DNA of 64,000 nt from Aliamphritea spongicola (GCA_024347235.1 AP025283.1:682001-746000), one strand, 5' to 3'; positions 39,666-52,593 are shown, numbered from the stretch's first letter. A program made the numbers and translations. Notes: generated from the letters alone by a model not told the origin.

Positions 39666-40177
39666 TTATTCCGGGTCTGGCAGGTATTCGATAGCAGTAA
39701 TTTCGTACCAGACTTCGTTACCATCCGGGCGGCGAATAGCAAATTCGTCGCCAACCTTTTCTTCAGTAACTGTTTAGCCATGGGGGCGTCCATACTTATG
39801 TAGTCAGGGCGTTCACCGATTTCATCCGGGCCGACAATCCGGTATCTGGCTTGTTTGTCTTCTTCATCGATAATCTCTACCCAGGCCCCAAAATATACTG
39901 TTTCACGGTCATCGGGAATGCGGTCTACCACGGTTAATACATCCAGCCGTTTTGACAGGTAACGCACCCGGCGATCAATTTCCCGCAGCTGTTTTTTACC
40001 GTAAATGTATTCGGCGTTTTCTGACCGGTCGCCCTGGGCGGCCGCTTCTTTAACGGACTGGGTGATTTCCGGGCGTTTAACTTTCCACAGATACTTCAGT
40101 TCGGCATTCATTGCTGCAGCACCGGCGGCAGTAATATAACGGGATTTTGGCGGTGCAGGTGGACGGTAACGGGACAT
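39666..40177 (-). CDS. greB: Transcription elongation factor GreB
   Basis: GreB rescues backtracked RNA polymerase by stimulating transcript cleavage. The N-terminal coiled coil ends in ERSENAEY-like text (GDRSENAEYIYGKKQLREIDRRVRYL), with the catalytic acidic tip; the C-terminal FKBP-like domain includes VGPDEI. An A is missing from the minus-strand run near 39760, which truncates the raw frame after QLLKK; restored it continues VGDEFAIRRPDGNEVWYEITAIEYL and stops at 39666. About 170 residues. YIYGKKQLREIDRR distinguishes GreB from GreA. Confidence 0.9.
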
Positions 40178-40324
40178 GGAAAAGCTCAGACGGTAAAAGT
40201 TAACTTATTGATATTCGATGAAGAATTTTTACGGATAACAGGGAAATCAGGCTAAAGAAAATTTCCCCGGCGCCGACTAATATTAAATTGAAAATGAAAC
40301 ATCAGGCAAGTAACAGACTTCAGC

Positions 40325-40749
40325 ATGCAGATAGAACGCATAGAACAACAGATCGAGACGTATACCTCGACCCTGAGCCACGCGGTTCAGAATGGTCAGG
40401 GGCGCAGTTCTCTATGCTGTTGAGTATGATTTCTGCCAGCGAAGATCAGGCGGCAAAGAAGGTAAGCAGCGGTGCTGTGTTTGAGCTGCCTGCAACTGAT
40501 GAACTGAGCTATCCGGATCCGGATACTTTATATAATGAAGAAATTGTTGGCCGGCTGAATACCTCGGTAGGCAGCAATAACTTTGCCGATATGGCCTATG
40601 TATTGAGCCATGTTCATACCCAGACGATTATGCCGGAGAATCAGGCGCTGGCGGCTGATACCTATGCACGGATCGGGCTGACGTCTTCCCGTAACCTGAT
40701 GATCAGCGAGATTGAAGAATCCCGCTCACAGTTCAGCGCAGTTGCCTGA
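40325..40749 (+). CDS. Hypothetical protein, 141 residues (frameshifted)
   Basis: From ATG 40325 the product reads MQIERIEQQIETYTSTLSHAVQ; one G is missing at 40399-40402. Restored, the protein is mostly helical, acidic and without membrane segments (..FSMLLSMISASEDQAA, LNTSVGSNNFADMAYVLSHVHTQ). The raw upstream frame from 40288 is not real coding. I do not recognise a family. Divergent from greB. Confidence 0.55.
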
Positions 40750-40751
40750 TT

Positions 40752-41137
40752 TCAGGTGCGCCACTGCATTTTAGTGGCTTCGCGGTCGGTTGTTACTTTC
40801 CACCATTCATCCGGGTCATCACCATCATTCCAGCCGCCGGCAATGCAGCGGATTTCAGTGTCCATTTGCTGGCTGGCAACGACCGCGCAGTCCAGATCTT
40901 TTTCCCAGGGAGTGCTGTCGGAATCGAACCAGACACTGGTCCAGGCTTTGCCTGAGACTTTTCATGAATAAGTACCGGAATGCCGCAGCCGGTGCGGTAC
41001 TGATGCACGGTGCCCTGTGAATGTTGCAGTTCAACGGCAGAGAAGACGCCGTTCAGCCACTGACAGATCTCTTCCAGGTTACGGCTTTTGACATAAATTT
41101 CGATATCCGGATGACGTGTCGTTGCTGTTTCGCTCAT
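40752..41137 (-). CDS. Hypothetical cytosolic protein, 128 residues (frameshifted)
   Basis: Start ATG 41137. The product begins MSETATTRHPDIEIYVKSRNLEEICQWL, and after repair of one A at 40961-40964 continues VSGKAWTSVWFDSDSTPWEKDLDCA to the stop at 40752. A Trp-rich C-terminus (GGWNDGDDPDEWWKV) is notable. Small alpha/beta protein without known family to me. It may overlap the end of the upstream membrane-protein gene. Convergent with the gene at 40325 with two bases between stops. Confidence 0.6.
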
Positions 41138-41431
41138 GATTTTTCTTCTTGCTGCTGTGTGCAGTATCAGTGTTGATGACGCGGAAGATCCGCAAAAACT
41201 CAGACAAATATAGCCGAAGGCGGCAATAATTACTCCCACAATTGCCAGGATAAGCCCCAGCAGGGCGATCAGTTCCTGAGTGACGGAGCTGAGCAGAAAA
41301 TATTCCGCAAAGTTCATCAGCAGAAAGCCAATCAGGAAGGTGCCCGCACCGGTCATCAGAATCATAAGATTCTGTTTACCCTGGTCCGCTCTGTGGATCA
41401 GGGCAAGTTTGATGCGGGTTCTCAGGCGCAT
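41079..41431 (-). CDS. Small inner-membrane protein (3' end inferred)
   Basis: From ATG 41431 (MRLRTRIKLALIHRADQGKQ) the product has two clear membrane helices (GAGTFLIGFLLMNFAEYF and ELIALLGLILAIVGVIIAAF). The raw frame runs without a stop into the next gene, which is implausible. Adding one T in the run near 41193 gives SFLRIFRVIN and a stop at 41079, a normal-looking end that overlaps the next gene by 59 bases. Function unknown. It abuts rlmA. Confidence 0.45.
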
Positions 41432-41432
41432 G

Positions 41433-42288
41433 TCAGCGGTTATCCGTACGCCGGAACAGGGCCAGCCGGACATCCAGTGTCAGCGTCAGGGATGGCAACT
41501 GGCTGAGAGTGTCACGCACGTCCTGCTTAATCCGCCAGCCGTGAGGGGTCATTGCCAGCAGTTGCTGAATCTCTGTCTGAGAGCCCAGTTCGAAGTCATA
41601 GGTGACCTGTTGCTCTGAAACAGCTGTGAAGGCATCTCCCAGCACCGCTGAAGGTGCAAAGCCTGACTCACGGACTTCTTTGTAGATGATTTCCCGCAGC
41701 TGACGCAGGTGCTGATCACCAGGGTAGGCGATAATCAGGTGGCCTTCCGGTTTAAGCACCCGGGCAAATTCTTCCGGCATCAGCCGGCTGAAAGCCACGG
41801 TTAGCAGATCCACGGAAGCGTCAGCCACTGGCATGTTTGCCCCGGAGGCGACCAGCCAGGTAACCACTTTACTGCGCCGGCAGGCGGCTTTGACTGCATG
41901 TTTGGATATGTCCAGACCGGCAAGCTGAAAAGGCTGATCAGCATCCTCGGAGCGTGTTTCGGTCAGATATTGGTGCAAACGGCTGGTGTAATAGCCTTCA
42001 CCGCAACCCATATCCAATATGCGGGGCGTCTGGTTACCGGTCAGCGTTTCGCCCGCCAGCAGGTTAAGCCGGTCTGAAAGGGGCTGATAGTGGTCCAGTG
42101 CCAGAAAGCTGTTCCGGGCGGCAACCATCTCTGCGTTGTCGCCGGGATCTTTGGAACGTTTCTGGTGTGCCAGCAGCAGGTTCCAGTAGCCCTGCCGGGC
42201 AGCATCAAAGCTGTGTCCTGCCGGGCAGCGCAGGTTTTATCAGTGGCTGTCAGGGAGCCTGACAGCTTGGGCAGTTCAGAGAGAACAA
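41433..42288 (-). CDS. rlmA: 23S rRNA (guanine-N1)-methyltransferase, RlmA type
   Basis: RlmA methylates G745 of 23S rRNA in E. coli. The start is probably TTG 42288 behind GAGG, giving FSLNCPSCQAPLTA, the first half of the family's zinc finger; two losses near 42260 (C) and 42226 (C) break this part. The rest, AARNSFLALDHYQPLSD and LDMGCGEGYYTSRL (SAM site), is typical of RlmA. About 285 residues. The naive frame starts at 42128 and lacks the zinc finger. Confidence 0.88.
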
Positions 42289-42291
42289 GGA

Positions 42292-43484
<1,193 letters not shown>

Positions 43485-43528
43485 TTACTGATCAGGCCGG
43501 AGCGGCCTGATAAAGGACGCAGGGCTGC

Positions 43529-44559
43529 TTAGTTGTGTGCGTGCAGCTCGTCGTTCAGTTCGATAGCAGTCTTGTTGGTTTTCACCTCGATGCGACCGTT
43601 CTGAGAGTTACGGCGGAACAGCAGGTCCGGCTTACCAGCCAGTTCAGCAGCCTTAACGGTGCTGACTTCGTTGTTCTGGTCATCCAGTACGGTAACTTTA
43701 GAACCGGCAGTTACGTACAGGCCAGCTTCAACAGTACAACGGTCACCCAGAGGCAGACCCAGACCGGCGTTAGCACCCATCAGGCAGTTTTCGCCTACAG
43801 AGATAACCACGTTGTTACCGCCGGACAGAGTACCCATGGTAGAGCAACCACCGCCCAGGTCAGAACCGTTACCAACCACAACGCCTGCAGAGATACGGCC
43901 TTCAACCATGCTCACGCCCAGAGTACCTGCATTGAAGTTGATGAAACCTTCGTGCATAACCGTAGTGCCTTCACCCACGTGTGCACCCAGACGTACCGGG
44001 AAGTCGCTGCAATACGGGTACCGGCCGGTACAACGTAGTTGGCCATTTTCGGGAATTTATCAACAGAGTGAACATCGATGATGCGACCCTGAGCACGGGC
44101 AGCCAGTTGACGCTTAGGCAGGTCCGCCAGGGAGATTGCACCTTCGTTGGTCCAGGCAACGTTAGGCAGCTTGCCGAAGATGCCTGTCAGGTTAACACCG
44201 TGTGGCTGAACCAGACGGTTAGAGATCAGGGACAGTTTCAGGTAAGCGTCTGCAGTACCCTGTGGCTCGTCATCGGTGGCCAGAATGGTCAGGATCATTG
44301 GCTGCTGAGTACCTTTACATACTTCAACGATTTCTGCCTGATCTTCAGCGTCTACAGACAGGAACGCCGCTTCCAGATCATTCAGTTGTTCAGCGCTCAA
44401 CTGAATATTTTGGTTGCCGCCTTCGTAGCCTACTTTTGCTGCAACAGCAGCAACCAGCTCGTCGGAAGGGTTCAGCAGTGGCTGGTTGAAGTAGACTTCC
44501 AGCAGCTCGCCAGTGGAAGATTGGCTACCAACGCCCAGACCCAGTGCAAAAGTACTCAT
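43529..44559 (-). CDS. dapD: Tetrahydrodipicolinate N-succinyltransferase
   Basis: DapD succinylates tetrahydrodipicolinate. The C-terminal half shows the left-handed beta-helix repeats ([37 protein letters not shown]). [13 protein letters not shown] at ATG 44559, behind GAGG, is the usual start of the long (about 343-residue) DapD found in marine gammaproteobacteria and Pseudomonas. A G is missing near 44006, between PAGTRIA.TSR and [10 protein letters not shown]. It lies between yffB and dapE. Confidence 0.93.
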
Positions 44560-44637
44560 AGTTTTAACCTCAGTATTTATTTTTAACTGCAACAGCCCGT
44601 CCGGCGGTGCCGTGACGTTATGCCCAGTTCTTAATGT

Positions 44638-44978
44638 TTAAAAATAAGATGCGTAATCGCTGTCTTTGAATCCCAGTTTACGGCTGTCACCCAAATCCAG
44701 AACCGGACGCTTAATCAGAGTTGGATTGGCCAGCATTACCTCTACGGCAGATGCGGCATCCAGTGTGTTCTTTACATCGTCTTCCAGCTGACGCCAGGTG
44801 GTGCTGCGCTTGTTCACCAGGCTTTCCCAGCCCAGTTCACTGGTCCACTGTTCCAGCTGCGCTTTTTCCAGACCGTCTTTGCGGAAGTCGTGGAAGGTAA
44901 ATTCAATGCCCTGTGCGTCTAACCAGCGCTGGGCTTTTTCACGGTGTCACAGTTAGAAATACCGTACAGAGTTGTCAT
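44638..44978 (-). CDS. ArsC/Spx-family protein YffB (frameshifted)
   Basis: A thioredoxin-fold protein of about 114 residues with a single N-terminal Cys (LYGISNCDTVKKAQRWL), the YffB branch of the ArsC family. One A is missing from the minus-strand run near 44937; restored it reads on through EFTFHDFRKDGL and IKRPVLDLGDSRKLGF to the stop at 44638. Although named arsenate reductase-like, YffB proteins lack the other arsenate-site residues. It commonly sits between dapC and dapD in this group; its role there is unknown. Confidence 0.85.
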
Positions 44979-44991
44979 CAGTATATTCCTG

Positions 44992-46200
44992 TTACAGAGA
45001 TTCAACGTATGCGCGGATGCGCTGAGCAGCTTCGACGCATTCTTCAATGGTGGCAACCAGTGCCATGCGGACATAGCCTTCACCGGGCACCTGACCATCC
45101 ACTTCACGGGACAGGTAACGGCCCGGCAGGACGGTTACGTTCTGCTGGCCAAACAGGCCCTGTGCGAACTGATCATCAGCGATCGGTGTTTTGGCCCACA
45201 GGTAGAAGCTGGCGTCAGGTGATTTAACGTCCATTACCGGTGACAGGATATCCACCACCGTCTGGAATTTTTCGCGGTATTTATCGCGGTTTTCCAGCAC
45301 GTGGGCTTCATCATTCCAGGCGGCAATGCTGGCCAGCTGGTTCGGAATCGACATGGCACAGCCGTGGTAGGTACGGTAGCTCAGCAACGGTTTAATGCAT
45401 GCTGCATCGCCGGCGATGAAACCGGAACGCAGGCCCGGCAGGTTAGAACGCTTGGACAGGCTGTGGAATACGATACAGCGGCTGAAGTCGTGACGCCCCA
45501 GAACCGCACAGGCTTCCAGCAAGCCAACCGGTGGCTGGGCTTCATCAAGGTAAATTTCGGAATAGCACTCGTCGCTGGCAAGGATAAAGTCGTACTTATC
45601 GGCCAGGGCGATCAGCTTTTTCAGGGTTTCCAGATCGGTCACTGCGCCGGTTGGGTTGCTTGGCGAGCACAGGAACAACAGCTGGCAGCGTTCCCAGACG
45701 GATGCATCGACAGCATCAAAGTCAGGAATAAAACCGTTATCAGCGGTACAGTTCAGGAAGTGAGGTTCAGCACCGGCCAGATAAGCCGCGCCTTCGTAAA
45801 TCTGGTAGAACGGGTTCGGTGATACAACCAGCGGTGTTGCTTCACCTTCCGGCGCACGGGCAACAGCGGCCTGGGTGAAGGCAAAAATTGCTTCACGGGT
45901 ACCGTTTACCGGCAGGATATTATCAGCGGCTGTCAGGCTGCCCGGTTGCAGTTTGAAGCGGCGCGTTGCCCAGTCTGCAATGGCCTGACGCAGTTCCGGC
46001 ATACCGGCGGTTGTCGGGTAATTTGCCAGGCGGCCCATGCTCTCAGTAAAGACATCCAGAACGAACTGCGGAGAAGGGTGTTTTGGCTCACCGATGGATA
46101 ACGCAATGTGCTCCAGCTCCGCCGGTGGCGTGACTGCATTTTTCAGCTTGGTCAGTTTTTCAAATGGGTAGGGCTGAAGCTTTTGTAAATCTGGATTCAT
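44992..46200 (-). CDS. dapC: Succinyldiaminopimelate aminotransferase
   Basis: An intact 402-residue PLP enzyme of fold type I. The PLP lysine is in FHSLSKRSNLPGLRSGF, with NPTG in CSPSNPTGAVT and Asp in ILASDECYSEIY. The DapC identity comes from the linked dapD and dapE; it transfers the amino group from glutamate to N-succinyl-2-amino-6-ketopimelate. It is the first gene of the dapC-yffB-dapD unit, followed by dapE after a 95-base gap. Confidence 0.92.
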   Translation of the reverse strand: MNPDLQKLQPYPFEKLTKLKNAVTPPAELEHIALSIGEPKHPSPQFVLDVFTESMGRLANYPTTAGMPELRQAIADWATRRFKLQPGSLTAADNILPVNGTREAIFAFTQAAVARAPEGEATPLVVSPNPFYQIYEGAAYLAGAEPHFLNCTADNGFIPDFDAVDASVWERCQLLFLCSPSNPTGAVTDLETLKKLIALADKYDFILASDECYSEIYLDEAQPPVGLLEACAVLGRHDFSRCIVFHSLSKRSNLPGLRSGFIAGDAACIKPLLSYRTYHGCAMSIPNQLASIAAWNDEAHVLENRDKYREKFQTVVDILSPVMDVKSPDASFYLWAKTPIADDQFAQGLFGQQNVTVLPGRYLSREVDGQVPGEGYVRMALVATIEECVEAAQRIRAYVESL

Positions 46201-46484
46201 GGATCTGCCTTAAATGGATTCCCGGTACCGTCGCCTTTGGCGGACCAACGGACGCAGCACTGCAACTGCATTAGCACAGATGTTTTGTCAGTATATTGCG
46301 CGTGGTCATTAAGGCTGGCAATTATAGCGGATAAGGGGCGTATAAACTAGCAGAATACGGCACCTTTGGGGGCTGTATTGTACAAAAATGACAGTTCACA
46401 GTGGGTTCAGGCGTTGGGATCTAGTCTTTTCAGCTGTCAGGTTTATCTGGCGTTTACGGAAGACTATTTAACAGGGATTTTGTT

Positions 46485-47599
46485 ATGAAAAACTGCCTTT
46501 GATCACGACGGCTGTAATATCTGCCGGCGTGTTGTCCGGATGTGCGTCTGGTCCGGGTTCTGACTCTGCGGGTGTTGTTACCCGTGCGGAATATGTCGCG
46601 CTGCACACTCAGTATCAGCAGGCCGATCAGGCCCGTATGCAGGCGTTGGAAGATAACTCTGAGCTGGAAACGCTGGTAGCCAGTTTGCAGCAGAACCCGG
46701 CAGATGACAGCCTGTTGCCTCCAAATCCGCAGCCCGGCGAATGTTATGCCCGGGTAGTGATTCCGGCGGTGTATAAAACCGAAGAACAAACCGTTGAAGT
46801 CGCCTCCGCCGATCAGCGTATTGATGTGGTGCCGGGCCGCTATGAGTGGGTTGAAGAGCAGGTGCTGGTGAAAGAAGCCCATACTCATCTGGAGATCGTT
46901 CCGGCCACCTATAAAACGGTCACTGAGCAGGTGCTGATTCAGGAAGCCGGTACCCGCTTGGAGAAAATACCGGCCCGCTATGAAACGGTAACAGAGCAGA
47001 TTCTGATTAAACCGGCGCATACGATCTGGAAGAAAGGCCGTGGTCCGATTGAGCGGATTGATGCGGCAACCGGCGAAATCATGTGCCTGGTGGAAGTCCC
47101 CGCTGAATATCAGACGGTTACCCGACAGGTACTTGCTGAGCCTGAACAGATCCGCGAAGTTGAAATTCCCGCGCAATATAAAACGGTTGAACGCCGGGTG
47201 ATTGACACGCCGGAAACTACCCGTGAGGTCGTCACTCCCGCTGTGTATGAAACGGTACGGGTAAAACGGCTGGCTGAAGCCCCTTCGCAGCAGGTTGTGG
47301 AGATTCCGGCGCAGTATGAAACCGTCAGCCAGCGGGTAAAAGTCGCTGATGCCCGGCTGGAATGGCGCTCAATTCTCTGTGAAACCAATACCCATCCGGG
47401 CATTGTCACTGAGATACAGCAGGCGCTGAACAGCCGGGGTTACAGTCCGGGGCCAATTGATGGTGTGATCGGTCAGGAGACGATGGCGGCCGTGGAGGCT
47501 TATCAGCAGGATAATCAGTTACCTATCGGCCAGCTGACCATTCAGACTCTGAAATCTCTGGGGTTCAGTAACGGCATAAAACAGGTTTACTGTTACTGA
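46485..47599 (+). CDS. Lipoprotein with repeated IPAxYETVTEQVL units and peptidoglycan-binding domain
   Basis: With one A restored at 46488-46492 the signal peptide reads MKKLPLITTAVISAGVLSGC, a good lipobox with Cys about residue 20. The body contains at least eight copies of a roughly 24-residue unit around PA.Y.TVT.QVL (for example IVPATYKTVTEQVLI, KIPARYETVTEQILI, EIPAQYKTVERRVI). The last 65 residues form a PG_binding_1 domain (TEIQQALNSRGYSPGPIDGVIG). About 371 residues. It is probably an outer-membrane lipoprotein spanning towards peptidoglycan. The repeat region has no family I can name. Confidence 0.75.
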
Positions 47600-47819
47600 C
47601 CGGCCATGGCTGATCAGTAACGGTACTCACCGCAGACCGGTAACCTGGATTGTCCGGTCTGTGTCCTTATGGAGCTTGATCTTTCCCCTGTGTGGCCGGG
47701 CTTGTCCGGGCCAGTTGTCACAGGGGATTTTTTTGTCTGCATGCGTATGGATATATCCCCTGTCGAATGTTCACCTATAATCAGGGTGTTACACAGTGTT
47801 TTAGGTGCGAAAGACTTCT

Positions 47820-48185
47820 ATGTTTGCAGAGAATCGGGTACATCCCAGGGTGGCGATTGATCTGACAGCGCAGATTGGCATGTATGGAGTTCCGTTGGAG
47901 GAACAACCCGCGTTAGCAAAGATTACTAATATCAGCTTGGGTGGCATTACGGTTCAGGGTGAACAGGCGTTAGTCAGAAGTTTACGGCTTGACCGGCCTG
48001 AGTCACAGCGTAGCAGTGAGTTTATGGTCGGCTTTTGTCTGGATGGCGAAAATATTGAGTGCCATTGCCGGCTGGTGCATGTACGCAGGTTGTCGCAGCA
48101 TCAGTATGAATGGGGCATGCGCTTTATCTATAACAGCGCTGCACAAAAACTTCAGCTGGCAGCGCTGATCGACTGTTATCTTTAG
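47820..48185 (+). CDS. PilZ-domain protein
   Basis: A 121-residue single PilZ domain. Both c-di-GMP contacts are there: RxxxR in RVHPR (residues 6-10) and NxSxxG in NISLGG. It should therefore be able to bind c-di-GMP. It stands alone and converges with the RND pump gene, overlapping its end by four bases. The output is unknown. Confidence 0.8.
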   Translation: MFAENRVHPRVAIDLTAQIGMYGVPLEEQPALAKITNISLGGITVQGEQALVRSLRLDRPESQRSSEFMVGFCLDGENIECHCRLVHVRRLSQHQYEWGMRFIYNSAAQKLQLAALIDCYL

Positions 48186-51100
48186 CCCGTCTGCTTACTG
48201 GCGGTGTTTTCCTGATGTAAAGGGTCTTTCTTTCCCAGCAGCCAGAACAGGTTTGCCCGGGCATTTTCTATTACCACCAGAAGTGCCGGAATGACTAACA
48301 GAATCAGGACTGTACCGTATAACAAGCCGAAGACGATCGAGGTTGCCATCGGGATCAGAAACTGTGCCTGACGGGATGTTTCGAAAAGAATCGGTGCCAG
48401 ACCTGCAACGGTGGTCAGTGACGTCAGAAGCACTGCCCGTAAGCGCTGACAGGCGGCTTCGACAATGGCTTCATGCACACTTTGTCCCATTTTTCTCAGC
48501 TTCTGATAGAAGGTGATCAGCACGATAGAGTCGTTGATGACGATACCGGACAGACCAAAAACCGAATAAAGAAAGAATGGTCAGGGTTTGGCCAGTCAGG
48601 AAGTGACCTAAAATTGCGCCGGTCAGCCCCAGTGGAATGGCCAGCATCACAGCCAGTGGCCAGCTGTAAGAAGAGAACACCCAGCTCAGAATGATAAATA
48701 TCAGCAGCAGTGCGAGAAACAGGCCGGTCCTCATGTCTGAGAGGGTTTCGCGCTGATTTTTATTTTTACCTTCAAATGTCGCAGTGATGCCATACTCAGC
48801 GAGGATCTCCCCAACTGGTTAGCCTGGAAGTCGGCGATGATTTCGTTAGCGTTGGCGACGGACTCGTCGAGATCCGCAATTACGTTAATGGCCAGCTGGC
48901 CGTCGATCCGCTGTAACCGGTCGAGTCCCTGCTTGTCAGTGAAGCTGACAACATTCGCCAGCGGTGATGTATCGCCATTAGGTAATATCACCGGCAAGTG
49001 CTGAAGGGCGCTGAGGCGGTTACGTTCAGCGTCCGGTAATACCATCCGAACTTCTACTTCATCTTCACCGCGGAAGAATACCTGAATCTGCTGCCCGTCC
49101 AGCGCTGCGCGGAGCTGTCGCCCGACAGACTGAAGATTGAGTCCGGCGGTTTCACCGGCGGGTGTCAGGGCATAAATCAGCTGTGATTTACCAAACGGAA
49201 GGTCGTCATCCACATTGCTGATGCCGGCATATTTTCGCAGGGCTGACTGCACCGCGAGGATGCCTGTTTGAGCGTTTCAACGTCCTGGCCACTGAGTTTT
49301 ACTTCAATGGCTTTCCCCGGTGGGCCTGAACGGCTGATGTCGATGGTGAATTTTTCAATGCCGGCGGGCTGAATGATCTTTTCACGCCAGGTTTTTACAA
49401 ATTCAGAATTACTGACTTCCCGGTCATCAACAGGGGTTAACTGGACAAATAACGCACCGAATTCATCTCCCGTGTTGCCCGGCTGCTGTTACGGGATGTG
49501 CTGCTCTGACCATGTTTTTGCAGAGCCACGACGACCAGGTCGCCCCCAGATCATCATTGGTTTCCCGCAATGTCGTATCCAGATGCTGGAGAAAGTTATC
49601 CACTTTGCTGGCATCGGTGCCGGCACTGAATTGAATGTTCGCAGTCATGGTTTCCCTTCAACGGCGGGGAAAAGGTGAATTTCAACTGGCCGCTAGAGAT
49701 CAGACCGGCGCTGAGGGTAAGTAACGCAATGGCTGCACAGATGGTTGACCAGCGATAGATAATTGCGGTTTCAACAGCGCCTCTGAACGGCCCCTGCTTG
49801 AAGCGCTCAAATCCGGCATCCAGCCGCTTTCTTAATTTCGATGGCTGGAGGTCGCTGGCTTTGTGCAGGCTGTGATGTAAGTGGCCGGGGAGTATCAGAA
49901 AACATTCGATCACAGATGCCACAATGACACAGATAACAACGGTGGGAATGTCGATCAGAATGTTGCCGATAATGCCGCCGATTAACAGTAACGGCAGGAA
50001 CGCGGCAATGGTTGTCAGTGATGAGGCCATAACCGGCGCCAGCATCCGGTGAGCGCCGCCGATGGCTGCCTGTAATCCGGGTTCACCCATTTGCAGATGG
50101 GTCAGGGTGTCTTCACCGACGACGATGGCGTCGTCAACAATGATCCCTACCGCCATAATCATGCCAAACAGGCTGATCATGTTGATGCTGCCACCGATGC
50201 CATAAAGCACCGCCAGAGTTGCCATGAAGGACACCGGAATACCGATGGTTACCCAGAAGGCGACCCGGGCGTTAAGGAACAGGAACAGGGTGGCAATAAC
50301 CAGAATCAGGCCCCCAGGCCGTTCTTGAGCAACAGGTTGATGCGGTCCTGAATGGGTTTCCAGCTTTCGTCAAACGGGATCAGCTGAACGCCGTCCGGCA
50401 ATTGACCTTCCTGTTCTGTAAGCCAGTCCCGCAGGATCCCGGCGGCTTCCAGAGTGTCGCTGTTTTCGGTACGGCGCAGGTGTAACTGAATGGCAGGGCT
50501 GCCGCGATAGGTCAGATAAATCTGATCATCCTGCATGCGCCAGTCTATATCGGCGATGTCTCCTAGACGGATTAAACGGCCTGCTTCTTCAGTGAGCAGG
50601 GGCAGCTGGTTAAAGCCTTCAACATCCCGTTGCTGATTGAGGCCGCGTACCAGACGGGAACCGTCATCTTTCGCGGCTGTTCCGGCAGGAATGTCCAGGC
50701 TGCGCTGGCTGACTCTGCTGGCTATCTGGTCAAGGGATAAGCCCAGTTCATGGAGTTTGGCAGAGGAGACCTGTATGGCAATTTCTTCCTCAGGCATGCC
50801 GATAAAGTCGATCTTGCTGATGCCGCGTCTCAGCAGTTCCCGTTCATATTTTCTGGCCAGTTGCCGGAGTTCTTCAAGGCTGCCCTGTTTGCTGGTGATC
50901 AGCAGACTGGCTATATTCTCATAGCGGATGACTTGCTGAATAATCGGCGTTTCCGATTCCTGAGGCAGGTTACTGAGGCCGTCTATTTTCTGTTTGACCT
51001 CATCAAGAATGAAGGCACTGTCGCTGCCTTCTTCCAGTTCAAGCCGAATGGAGGCCGCTCCTGAGTGGCTGTAGAGTACAGTGTGTCTATACCACTGACG

Positions 51101-51340
51101 GCTTTCAGTTCCCGTTCGACGGGTAATATAACCGAGCGTTCGACGTCTTCGGCAGCGGCACCGCTCCAGACGATTGCAATGGTAATAACGTCCAGCTCAA
51201 AGCTGGGGAAAAACTGGGTGTTAAGTTTTTCAGGCCCCAGATGCCGCTCAGTATCATCAGCAGCATCAGCAAATTGGCGGCAACCTTATGGCTGGTGAAC
51301 AGCGTGGTGAGGTTTTTAAGGGGCCCTGATAAGTATTCAT
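48182..51340 (-). CDS. RND-family efflux transporter (multiply frameshifted)
   Basis: An inner-membrane proton-driven pump of about 1053 residues. N-terminus (NLTTLFTSHKVAANLLMLLMILSG) is the first helix; then come SFELDVITIAIVW, IVDDAIVVGEDTL (the Asp in helix 4 used for proton relay), a long periplasmic domain and the last helices (LLYGTVLILLVIPALLVVIENAR). At least six single-base losses split it into pieces between 48182 and 51340. The gene starts three bases after the adaptor gene ends. The substrate cannot be told; it is of the hydrophobe/amphiphile rather than the metal type as far as visible. Confidence 0.87.
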
Positions 51341-51343
51341 GAT

Positions 51344-52593
51344 TTATTCCGCTGCCTCGACCCGCAGGCCTGAAATTGCGTTGGGCAGTTGGGTGGCTAG
51401 AATTTTATCGCCTTCCTGCAAGTCGCTGGCGGTTATCAGAATACCTGCTTTGCCGTTGACTGAGGTATCGCCGATTCTCTGGATTTCCAGCGCTTCAAGA
51501 CGGCCGTCTGTAATTCTGTAGATACGGTTGGTACCGTAAAGTGCCTGTGGCGGAATAATCAGACTGCGCTCAACAGGCGGCAGTGTCAGGGTCATTGCCA
51601 GTGAGCGTCCGGGTTCCAGTACCTGGTCCTGTTGCTTAACACTGAACAGCGCATCAACACCCGGGCGGGTGGCGTTGGCTTCTGCGGCTATGCGGTCCAG
51701 TGTGAGGGAATATTCTGTCCGTTTAGCTGGCCGGTTGCGGGAATGCCTGCCTGCTGTGCTAACTGGGCGCGGATTTCGCTCAGATACTGGTTCGGTAGCT
51801 GTGCTCTTATTTCCAGATCTTTATCGCTGTACATGCTGAGTATCTGATCACCGCCGCGCACCCGGTCTCCGGGAGCTGCCTCCAGCCGTGTAATGCGGCC
51901 ATCAAAGGGGCTTTTATTTCACTGCGTTCGACATCCAGCGCGGCACTGGCCTGCAGGGCTTTAGCCTGCAACAACTGGGCATTTAGCTGTGCCAGTCTGT
52001 TTGGATGGTCTGCAATTGCCTGACGGCGGTTGTTCAGTGAAAGGGCTTGTTGCTGACGGGTGCGGCGTGCATCGTCCAGCTGGTTCTGGCTGGCGACCTG
52101 CTGGCTGCTGAGGTTCTGGTATCTGTTCAGTGTACGCTGGCTGATGGTCAGCAGCTCTTGTTCGATTTTCAGAGCTTTCTGATCCGCGGCAAAACGGACA
52201 TCTTCAGCGCCGATCTGAGCTTCAATACGCTGTACCTCGGCGTTGCGCTGATCCAGCAGCAGGCGGGCATCCCGGTCATCCAGCTTGACCAGTACCTGGC
52301 CTTTGGTTACCCGATTACCTTCCGCAACTAGACGCTGGCTGACATAAGCCGTTAAAGGGGCTGTCAGATTACTGCTGAGGGCGATTCAACTTTACCGAAT
52401 AATGTAAGCTCAGGCTGGCCCTGGGAAAACTCAGCTTGCTGTACTTTTACCCGCCAGATTTTTCTTTAACCGGCTTCGCGGGTACCGCTGCTTTGTTGTT
52501 ATTGAGGTAAAGCAGACTGCCAACGCCCAGGACGATAAATAGTACTGGCAACAGAAATTTGGCCAGCGGGGATGGCTTGCGGGTTGTTGGCAT
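51344..52593 (-). CDS. RND efflux periplasmic adaptor (membrane fusion protein)
   Basis: About 416 residues: an N-terminal membrane anchor (FLLPVLFIVLGVGSLLYL), lipoyl half-motif VTKGQVLVKLDDRDA, a long coiled-coil hairpin (about residues 110-210), second lipoyl half (EIKAPFDGRITRL) and beta-barrel with RSLIIPPQALYG. Losses near 52464, 52387, 51903 and 51717 break the reading. It is first in a two-gene operon with the pump; no outer-membrane channel gene is linked, so a shared TolC is likely. Confidence 0.85.

Noticed and set aside
40793..41473. One 226-residue fusion of a membrane protein and the hypothetical protein
   Set aside because: The junction lacks any linker character, both parts show their own start signals, and both need frameshift repair elsewhere; a fusion made by an indel is more likely.
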